This document shows, in pieces, positions 6,830 through 11,729 of a stretch of 11,729 nucleotides of DNA. Source of the DNA: an uncultured Pseudomonadota bacterium (GTDB lineage: Bacteria > Pseudomonadota > Gammaproteobacteria > Burkholderiales > SCOH01); assembly GCA_937863215.1 (NCBI GenBank), contig CALMFQ010000603.1, forward strand, positions 1 through 11,729, given 5' to 3'. The first letter of the stretch is position 1, and the number at the start of each line of letters is the position of its first letter. A program made the position numbers and the translations under genes. Under the pieces are notes generated by a model. That model made no database searches and was not told where the DNA came from. It saw nothing but the letters and a program-made list of their open reading frames with translations.

Positions 6830-7293
6830 GCCTGGCCTGCCTTGGATTGCGCTGTCACGTTCACGCTGCGGCCGGTGCCGCTGGGTGCCAGACTGATCAG
6901 CAGGTCGGGCGCGGGCAATAGCCCGGCAGCTTTTTCCGGCCATTCGATCAGGCACACCGAGTCTGGGTTGAAATAGTCCCGAAACCCGGCTTCTTCCCAT
7001 TCGTACGGGTCAGCGAATCTATATAAATCAAAGTGATATAAGTATAAGCTAGAAATCGTGTAAGGTTCAACCAAGGTATAGGTCGGGCTCTTCACCTTGC
7101 CGGGAAAGCCCAGCCCGCGCAGGATTCCGCGCGTCAGCGTGGTTTTGCCGGCGCCCAGATCGCCTTCCAGAAATATCACCAGCCCCGGCTGGATCGCTGC
7201 GGCAATCCGGGCACCGAACGCCAGCGTCGCCGTCTCATCGGCCAACTGCTGTAGGCATGCCCGGCGCCCGGCAGTATCATGTTCTGCATGCAT
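6790..7293 (-). CDS. tsaE: tRNA threonylcarbamoyladenosine synthesis ATPase TsaE
   Basis: Small ATPase that works with TsaB and TsaD in the universal t6A37 modification of tRNAs reading ANN codons. Of 167 residues, the P-loop is G44-D-L-G-A-G-K-T-T52; S-P-T-Y-T-L-V-E-P-Y (69-78), H-F-D-L-Y-R (87-92) and I-E-W-P-E (116-120) are family signatures. The C-terminal 30 or so residues (A-P-S-G-T-G-R to the end) are poorly conserved and overlap the amiC start. AGGAG at 7301-7305, 7 bases upstream, fixes the ATG at 7293. The first 15 bases overlap the divergent queG start. Codons 74-93 are strikingly AT-rich, with three TTA leucines and an AGA arginine, unlike the rest of the gene. Confidence 0.97.
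   Translation of the reverse strand: MHAEHDTAGRRACLQQLADETATLAFGARIAAAIQPGLVIFLEGDLGAGKTTLTRGILRGLGFPGKVKSPTYTLVEPYTISSLYLYHFDLYRFADPYEWEEAGFRDYFNPDSVCLIEWPEKAAGLLPAPDLLISLAPSGTGRSVNVTAQSKAGQACLTTLTNQPLQP
7041..7070 (-). promoter_or_regulatory. Possible internal promoter inside tsaE, directed at amiC
   Basis: On the minus strand TTGAAC (7065-7070) and TATACT (7041-7046) are 18 bases apart, inside the AT-rich patch of tsaE. Matches to consensus are 4/6 and 5/6. If used, it would give amiC a transcript with a leader of about 200 bases. Confidence 0.3.
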
Positions 7294-8364
7294 GTAAAAA
7301 CTCCTGAAGCGCCGGCTCCCGACTGGCAGGCGCTGAAAGCAAACATCGACCGCTGGGCAATGGAACTGGGTTTTTCCGCCGCCAGCGTCGCCGGAATCGA
7401 TTTATCCAGCGCCGAGCCGGGCCTGCTCAATTGGCTGGAGATGGGCATGCACGGCGCGATGGATTATATGGCAAAACACGGCCTGAAGCGGGCGCGCCCG
7501 GCGGAACTGGTGCCGGGAACGCTATCGGTGATTTCGTTGCGGATGAATTATCTCGCCGCCGATCTGCAACAGGCGCAACAGTTGCTCGACGATGGCCAGT
7601 CGGCCTACGTTTCGCGTTATGCGCTGGGGCGCGACTACCACAAAGTGCTGCGCACCCGGCTGCAGCAGCTGGCAGAACGTATTGGCGGCGAAATCGGTCA
7701 GTTTGGCTACCGCGTGTTTACCGACTCGGCGCCGACGCTGGAAGTGGAAATCGCGTCGCGCACCCGCCAGGGCTGGCGTGGCAAACACACTTTGCTGCTC
7801 AATCGCGAGGAAGGGTCGTTTTTCTTTCTCGGTGAAATCTTCACCGATCTGCCGCTGCCGCCCGACCCGCCCGAAGCGGCGCACTGCGGCAGCTGCAGCA
7901 GATGCATCGATGTCTGCCCGACCGGCGCCATCGTTGCTCCGTATCGCGTCGATGCGCGGCGCTGCATTTCCTATCTGACCATCGAGTTGCACGATGCCAT
8001 CCCGGTCGAGTTGCGGCCGCTGATCGGCAACCGCATTTACGGCTGCGACGATTGCCAGTTGTTCTGCCCGTGGAATCGCTTCGCCCGACAGGCAGTCGAG
8101 CCGGATTTCGCCATTCGCAACCGGCTGGATCAGGCCAGCCTGATCGAGCTGTTCGGCTGGAGCGAGGCCGAATTCCAGCAGAAGCTGGCCGGCACGCCGA
8201 TCTACCGCATCGGCCATGAGCGCTGGCTGCGCAATATTGCCGTCGGGCTGGGCAATGCCACCGGCAGCCCGGCAGTGATTGCCGCACTGCAGGCGCGCGC
8301 CGATCATCCGTCGCCGCTGGTGCGCGAACATGTGGCCTGGGCGCTGCAACGTCATGGCGGCTGA
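7279..8364 (+). CDS. queG: Epoxyqueuosine reductase QueG
   Basis: Cobalamin- and iron-sulfur-dependent enzyme performing the last step of queuosine synthesis: epoxyqueuosine in the wobble position of GUN-reading tRNAs is reduced to queuosine. 361 residues. The N-terminal cobalamin-binding domain includes V-F-T-D-S-A-P (146-152) with D149 as the expected proton donor and G-W-R-G-K-H-T-L-L-L-N (165-175). Two [4Fe-4S] clusters are supplied by C203-x2-C206-x2-C209-x3-C213-P, C229, and C256-x2-C259-x3-C263-P. The C-terminal part (about 285-360) carries the HEAT-like region that docks tRNA. Similarity to E. coli QueG runs the full length. Starts at 7279 and 7288 are both in frame; neither has a strong Shine-Dalgarno. 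Its 5' end overlaps divergent tsaE, so its promoter must lie inside tsaE. Confidence 0.97.
   Translation: MFCMHVKTPEAPAPDWQALKANIDRWAMELGFSAASVAGIDLSSAEPGLLNWLEMGMHGAMDYMAKHGLKRARPAELVPGTLSVISLRMNYLAADLQQAQQLLDDGQSAYVSRYALGRDYHKVLRTRLQQLAERIGGEIGQFGYRVFTDSAPTLEVEIASRTRQGWRGKHTLLLNREEGSFFFLGEIFTDLPLPPDPPEAAHCGSCSRCIDVCPTGAIVAPYRVDARRCISYLTIELHDAIPVELRPLIGNRIYGCDDCQLFCPWNRFARQAVEPDFAIRNRLDQASLIELFGWSEAEFQQKLAGTPIYRIGHERWLRNIAVGLGNATGSPAVIAALQARADHPSPLVREHVAWALQRHGG
7301..7305 (-). promoter_or_regulatory. Ribosome binding site of tsaE, within queG
   Basis: AGGAG on the minus strand, 7 bases before the tsaE ATG, lies inside codons 8-9 of queG. It confirms that the two divergent reading frames genuinely overlap at their start codons. 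Confidence 0.75.
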
Positions 8365-8438
8365 AGGCGCTCCGGCGTCTATAGTGAGCCAATACCCCGG
8401 CGTGTATCATTGCGCCCTTTTGTGAACGGTCTGCGCGT

Positions 8439-9251
8439 ATGGATTCCCTGCCTTCCCATCCGATTGGTGTGTTCGATTCCGGCGTCGGCGGCCTGACGGT
8501 TGTCCGGGCATTGATGGAGCGGCTGCCGTTCGAGGATATCGTTTATTTCGGCGACACCGCGCGCGTGCCGTACGGCGTCAAATCGGTCGAGACCATCAAG
8601 CATTTCACCGGCCAGATCACCGAGTTCCTGCTGGAGAAAAAGGTCAAGCTGCTGATCATAGCCTGCAATACCATGGCGGCAGTGGCGGCGGACGTGGTGA
8701 AAAATCTGGCGCTGGATGTGCCGGTGCTGGATGTGATCGAGGCCGGCGCGCGCAATGCGGTGGCGATGACGCGCAACAACGCCATCGGTGTGATCGGCAC
8801 GCCGACTACGGTCAATTCCAATGCTTATGCGCGCAGCATCCACAACCTGAATCCGAACGTGCGCGTGTATTCGCAGGCCTGCCCGCTGTTCGTACCGCTG
8901 GTGGAAGAGGGTTGGCTCGATCATCCGGTAACGCGGCTGACGGCGCAGGAATACCTGAAGAGCGTGCTGGTGGAAAAAATCGACACGCTGGTGCTGGGTT
9001 GCACCCATTACCCGCTGCTCAAGCCGCTGCTGCAGGAGCTGGCCGGACCGCAGGTGCAACTGGTGGATTCGGCAGTGGCAATGGCAGAACAGACGGCACG
9101 GATGCTGGGTGAAATTGGCCTTGCCAATCCGCAACGCGATTTACCAAACTATCAGTACTACGTTACCGATATCCCTTTGCGCTTCCAGACCATCGGCGAG
9201 CGCTTCCTCGGCCGGTCGCTGGCGCACTTGCAACAGGTAAAATGGGGCTGA
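8439..9251 (+). CDS. murI: Glutamate racemase
   Basis: Interconverts L- and D-glutamate, providing D-Glu for the peptidoglycan stem peptide; a cofactor-independent cytoplasmic enzyme. 270 residues, normal length. The active site is complete: D13-S-G-V-G-G near the N-terminus, F-G-D-T-A-R-V-P-Y-G (37-46), the first catalytic cysteine C76 in A-C-N-T, and the second, C188, in G-C-T-H-Y-P with H190. It starts 74 bases after queG; no convincing promoter or Shine-Dalgarno is seen there (only a TATCAT at 8405-8410 with a poor -35), so it may be read from queG. Its TGA stop is embedded in the -35 box of the next gene's promoter. Confidence 0.97.
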   Translation: MDSLPSHPIGVFDSGVGGLTVVRALMERLPFEDIVYFGDTARVPYGVKSVETIKHFTGQITEFLLEKKVKLLIIACNTMAAVAADVVKNLALDVPVLDVIEAGARNAVAMTRNNAIGVIGTPTTVNSNAYARSIHNLNPNVRVYSQACPLFVPLVEEGWLDHPVTRLTAQEYLKSVLVEKIDTLVLGCTHYPLLKPLLQELAGPQVQLVDSAVAMAEQTARMLGEIGLANPQRDLPNYQYYVTDIPLRFQTIGERFLGRSLAHLQQVKWG

Positions 9252-9276
9252 CAGCATATTTGTATATGCTTATAAT
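9248..9276 (+). promoter_or_regulatory. Near-consensus sigma-70 promoter of the lipoprotein gene with dyad in its spacer
   Basis: CTGACA (9248-9253, 5/6) and TATAAT (9271-9276, 6/6) are separated by exactly 17 bases. AGCATAT-TTGT-ATATGCT at 9253-9270 is a perfect 7-base inverted repeat that fills the spacer and shares only the last base of the -35. The murI stop codon is part of the -35. Transcription should begin near 9283, about 37 bases before the lipoprotein ATG. Confidence 0.8.
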
Positions 9277-9308
9277 CCGGCAGTTGATCTGGCAACAAAC
9301 AATCATTA

Positions 9309-9314
9309 GAGGAG
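9309..9314 (+). promoter_or_regulatory. Ribosome binding site of the lipoprotein gene
   Basis: GAGGAG, 5 bases before the ATG at 9320, is the strongest Shine-Dalgarno in the right half. It selects this start over an in-frame ATG at 9242, which lies upstream of the promoter and inside murI. Confidence 0.8.
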
Positions 9315-9319
9315 CCATA

Positions 9320-9841
9320 ATGTTCAAAGTCCGTTCGAATGTTCTCGCCGCAGGTACCGCACTGCTGGTAACTGTCGGTATGTCCGGTTGCGCCTGGATT
9401 CAGGAAGCCTACACACCTTCCACCCCTGCCGCGCCGACAGCAGCGGCACCAGCGCCTGCCGCAACCCCCGCGCCCGTTACGGCACCCGCACCTGCTGCGG
9501 CCGCCGCAGCACCTGCAGCCACCGACAGCAAATATGTCGGTACCTGGGTGGGCAAATGGGTGGTGGACGGCACCGGCACCGACGGCAAGGCCGTGATCGA
9601 GGTCAAATCGGTGGATGGCGACACACTGACCGGCACTTCGTCGATCCTCGATACGCCGTTCGGCGATCTGATCGAGCCGTTCGCACCGGGCAAGCTGAAA
9701 GAACCGAATACCGTGATCCTGTCGCACGCCAACGGCGCCGTATTCACACTCAAGGCATCGGATGTCGGCGGCAAGCCAACACTGAAAGGCACGTTCAAAT
9801 ACGAGGCCTACACCGGCACGCTGATTTATACCAAGCAATAA
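9320..9841 (+). CDS. Uncharacterised outer-envelope lipoprotein with Ala/Pro linker
   Basis: Not recognised as a named family. 173 residues. A short basic start (M-F-K-V-R) and hydrophobic core lead to a lipobox M-S-G-C with acceptor C24; the next residue is Ala rather than Asp, so by the usual +2 rule it would be sorted to the outer membrane. Residues 32-68 are almost all Ala, Pro and Thr, a flexible spacer. The globular part (70-173) looks all-beta: Y-V-G-T-W-V-G-K-W, T-L-T-G-T-S, L-K-G-T-F-K-Y and Y-T-G-T-L-I-Y recur as G-T strand ends, suggesting a small barrel or lipocalin-like domain. It contains no Cys and no evident catalytic motif. It has its own strong promoter, Shine-Dalgarno and terminator, so it is a single-gene transcription unit, probably well expressed. 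Confidence 0.88.
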   Translation: MFKVRSNVLAAGTALLVTVGMSGCAWIQEAYTPSTPAAPTAAAPAPAATPAPVTAPAPAAAAAAPAATDSKYVGTWVGKWVVDGTGTDGKAVIEVKSVDGDTLTGTSSILDTPFGDLIEPFAPGKLKEPNTVILSHANGAVFTLKASDVGGKPTLKGTFKYEAYTGTLIYTKQ

Positions 9842-9862
9842 CTGCCGGCAGATTGCCAACGC

Positions 9863-9890
9863 AAAAGCGGCCTGCGGCCGCTTTTTGTTT
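9863..9890 (+). terminator. Intrinsic terminator of the lipoprotein gene
   Basis: A perfect stem AAAAGCGGCC / GGCCGCTTTT with a 3-base loop (TGC, 9873-9875) is followed by a T-rich run (TTTTTGTTT). It begins 21 bases after the lipoprotein stop codon. Confidence 0.92.
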
Positions 9891-9919
9891 ATGCAAAACA
9901 ACGGTCAAGCAAAGCGCTG

Positions 9920-9928
9920 TGCTAAAAT
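9920..9928 (+). promoter_or_regulatory. Extended -10 promoter for purB
   Basis: TG-C-TAAAAT is an extended -10 with five of six matches in the hexamer. No good -35 box lies 16-18 bases upstream. The predicted start is near 9935, leaving a leader of about 24 bases before the purB ATG. No PurR-like operator was recognised. Confidence 0.45.
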
Positions 9929-9958
9929 ACCGGCCTTTTTCGTCCTGCTGGTGGCTCC

Positions 9959-11329
9959 ATGAACCTCTCCTCGCTTACCGCCCTGTCTCCGCTCGATGGC
10001 CGCTATCAATCGCAAGTCGCCGGTTTGCGGCCGTTTTTCAGTGAATACGCACTGTTCCACAACCGCATCCGCGTCGAAGTCGAATGGCTGAAAGCACTGG
10101 CCGCCGAAGCCACAATCGGCGAAATCGCTGCGTTTTCCGCTTCGACCATTGCCGAGCTGGATCGGGTGGTTGCCGAGTTCGACGAGGCCGATGCGGCCGA
10201 AGTCAAGGCAATCGAGGCCGAGACCAACCACGATGTAAAAGCCATCGAATACTGGCTCAAGCGCCGCTTTGCCGACAACGCCGAAGTACTGGCCGCCAGC
10301 GAGTTCATCCACTTTGCCTGCACCTCGGAAGACATCAACAACCTCAGCCACGCACTGATGCTCAAATCCGGCCGCGACAGCGTGCTGTTGCCGGCGCTGG
10401 ATCAGATCATCGACCGCATGGTGGAGCTGGCGCACGATCTGGCCGACACACCGATGATGAGCCGCACCCACGGCCAGCCGGCCACGCCGTCGACCATGGG
10501 CAAGGAACTGGCCAACGTGGTTTACCGTCTGCGTCGCCAGCGTCAGCAGATTGCCGCTGTCGAGCTGCTGGGCAAGATCAACGGCGCGGTGGGTAACTAC
10601 AACGCGCACCTGTCGGCTTACCCGGAATTCGACTGGGAAGCGTTTGCCAAGCGCTTTGTCGAAAGCCTGGGGCTGGTGTTCAACCCCTACACCATCCAGA
10701 TCGAGCCGCACGATTACATGGCCGAGCTGTACGACGCGATTGCCCGCGCCAACACCATCCTGATCGATCTGGATCGTGACGTGTGGGGTTATATCTCGCT
10801 CGGCTTCTTCAAGCAGAAAGTGAAAAAAGGCGAAGTCGGCAGCTCGACCATGCCGCACAAGGTCAACCCGATCGACTTTGAAAACTCCGAAGGCAATCTC
10901 GGCATGGCCAACGCCTTGCTGCGCCATCTGGCAGAAAAACTGCCGATCAGCCGCTGGCAGCGCGACCTGACCGACTCGACCGTGCTACGCAATATGGGCG
11001 TGGCCATCGGTTATTCGATGCTCGGCTACGTCGCCCTGCAACGCGGACTGAACAAGCTGGAAGCCAATCCGCAGCGCATGGCTGCCGATCTGGATGCCAA
11101 CTGGGAAGTGCTGGCCGAGCCGATCCAGACCGTGATGCGCCGTTACGGCATTGCCAACCCTTACGAGCAGCTGAAAGAGCTGACCCGCGGCAAGGGCGGC
11201 ATCAGCAAGGACGACCTGCACGCCTTCATCAGCCAGCTGGCGATTCCGGACGATGCCAAGCAGCGCCTGCTGGCGCTGACGCCGGACAGCTATCTGGGCA
11301 AGGCTACCGAGCTGGCCAAGCGTATCTGA
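9959..11329 (+). CDS. purB: Adenylosuccinate lyase
   Basis: Catalyses two fumarate-releasing steps: SAICAR to AICAR in purine synthesis, and adenylosuccinate to AMP. 456 residues, the same length as the E. coli enzyme, and key residues fall at the same numbers: H171 in S-R-T-H-G-Q-P, and S295 in the mobile signature loop G-S-S-T-M-P-H-K-V-N-P-I-D-F-E-N (294-309). H91 and the T-S-E-D-I-N-N segment (122-128) line the active site. Cytoplasmic homotetramer in the fumarase/aspartase superfamily. A weak Shine-Dalgarno (GGTGG) precedes the ATG. It stands as its own transcription unit between two terminators, not linked to other purine genes. Confidence 0.98.
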   Translation: MNLSSLTALSPLDGRYQSQVAGLRPFFSEYALFHNRIRVEVEWLKALAAEATIGEIAAFSASTIAELDRVVAEFDEADAAEVKAIEAETNHDVKAIEYWLKRRFADNAEVLAASEFIHFACTSEDINNLSHALMLKSGRDSVLLPALDQIIDRMVELAHDLADTPMMSRTHGQPATPSTMGKELANVVYRLRRQRQQIAAVELLGKINGAVGNYNAHLSAYPEFDWEAFAKRFVESLGLVFNPYTIQIEPHDYMAELYDAIARANTILIDLDRDVWGYISLGFFKQKVKKGEVGSSTMPHKVNPIDFENSEGNLGMANALLRHLAEKLPISRWQRDLTDSTVLRNMGVAIGYSMLGYVALQRGLNKLEANPQRMAADLDANWEVLAEPIQTVMRRYGIANPYEQLKELTRGKGGISKDDLHAFISQLAIPDDAKQRLLALTPDSYLGKATELAKRI

Positions 11330-11348
11330 ACCCCGGCGCAGCACAATC

Positions 11349-11385
11349 AAACGCCACAGCGTTATTGCTGTGGCGTTTTGTTTTT
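11349..11385 (+). terminator. Intrinsic terminator of purB
   Basis: A perfect 12-base stem (AAACGCCACAGC at 11349-11360 with its complement at 11367-11378) encloses a 6-base loop (GTTATT) and is followed by TGTTTTT. It begins 19 bases after the purB stop. Confidence 0.95.
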
Positions 11386-11402
11386 CCGGGGGCGTTGTTG
11401 AA

Positions 11403-11408
11403 TATAAT
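11403..11408 (+). promoter_or_regulatory. Possible -10 box of the miaA promoter
   Basis: A perfect TATAAT lies 29 bases before the miaA ATG. The only -35-like sequence, TTGTTT at 11378-11383, is 19 bases away and overlaps the tail of the purB terminator. The predicted leader is short and carries no Shine-Dalgarno. Confidence 0.4.
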
Positions 11409-11437
11409 GCAATGCTCAATCCTCACCCCGCACGCCC

Positions 11438-11729
11438 ATGACCCAGCCCCTCCCTCCCGCCATATTCCTGATGGGCCCCACCGCCAGCGGCAAAACCGGT
11501 GCGGCGGTGGAGCTGGTGCAGCAGTTGCCGCTGGAGCTGATCAGCGTCGATTCGGCGCTGGTGTTTCGCGGCATGGATATCGGCACCGCCAAGCCGGATG
11601 CGGCGACGCTGGCGCAGGCGCCGCATTTTCTGCTCGATATCATCGACCCCACCCAGAGCTATTCGGCAGCGCAGTTTCGCAGCGATGCGTTGCAACGGAT
11701 GGCGGAAATTACCGCACGCGGCAAGGTGC
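11438..11729 (+). CDS. miaA: tRNA dimethylallyltransferase MiaA, 5' part only
   Basis: Transfers a dimethylallyl group to N6 of A37 in tRNAs reading UNN codons. Only the first 97 codons are present; the window ends mid-gene. Visible: P-loop G13-P-T-A-S-G-K-T20, the S-V-D-S-A-L-V-F-R-G-M-D-I-G-T-A-K-P segment (36-53) containing the catalytic Asp (D38), and L-D-I-I-D-P-T-Q-S-Y-S-A-A-Q-F-R (66-81), all standard for the family. Phe43 replaces the more usual Tyr. The ATG at 11438 lacks a Shine-Dalgarno but gives the usual short N-terminus before the P-loop. In many proteobacteria miaA follows mutL directly; here it follows purB. Confidence 0.95.
   Translation, partial: MTQPLPPAIFLMGPTASGKTGAAVELVQQLPLELISVDSALVFRGMDIGTAKPDAATLAQAPHFLLDIIDPTQSYSAAQFRSDALQRMAEITARGKV

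Noticed and set aside
6830..7000. Longer amiC beginning at 7000
   Set aside because: The extra 57 residues are Arg/Pro-rich out-of-frame tsaE sequence placed before a good Tat signal peptide.
8379..9134. Minus-strand open frame opposite murI, and a similar one of 340 codons opposite purB (9905-10927)
   Set aside because: Both mirror highly conserved enzymes and their translations are His/Arg/Gln-rich with no recognisable domains.

Overview
The window looks like ordinary chromosomal core DNA from a GC-rich betaproteobacterium, most likely of the Neisseriales/Chromobacteriaceae type. This is inferred from protein character: a Tat-exported AmiC-type amidase, a MutL that keeps the endonuclease motifs in the DMHA form I recall from Neisseria, and QueG and PurB very close to the enterobacterial proteins. 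Eleven complete genes and one truncated gene fill it. No tRNA, rRNA, CRISPR array, insertion sequence or prophage gene is visible, and no gap between genes exceeds about 120 bases.

Left part (1-2850). An inverted pair of REP-like palindromes occupies the first 70 bases. Next comes azoR (minus strand, FMN-dependent NADH-azoreductase), divergent from a LysR-family regulator that probably controls it; the AT-rich space between them holds a long imperfect inverted repeat. A minus-strand GGDEF diguanylate cyclase faces the end of the regulator gene and lies 58 bases downstream of mutL.

Middle part (2851-8364). mutL (minus) is divergent from a small plus-strand pair: a stand-alone receiver-domain protein and an unrecognised 114-residue protein. 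The stop codon of that second gene abuts the amiC stop codon with no intervening base. amiC and tsaE form an overlapping minus-strand operon. queG is divergent from tsaE and the two genes overlap at their 5' ends. queG, tsaE, amidase, mutL and miaA are all members of one well-known enterobacterial neighbourhood (queG | nnr-tsaE-amiB-mutL-miaA-hfq). Here nnr is absent, the receiver/small-protein pair sits between amiC and mutL on the opposite strand, and miaA lies beyond purB.

Right part (8365-11729). queG is followed by murI (glutamate racemase), an uncharacterised lipoprotein with an Ala/Pro linker, purB (adenylosuccinate lyase) and the first 97 codons of miaA. The lipoprotein has its own near-consensus promoter, whose -35 box contains the murI stop codon and whose spacer is a perfect dyad. 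The lipoprotein and purB genes each end in a clear intrinsic terminator.

Functionally the genes serve tRNA modification (QueG, TsaE, MiaA), cell-wall synthesis and splitting (MurI, AmiC), mismatch repair (MutL), purine synthesis (PurB), redox/quinone protection (AzoR) and signalling (GGDEF enzyme, receiver protein). I see no overt new system. The best candidates for something undescribed are the receiver/small-protein pair and the dyad-containing lipoprotein promoter.
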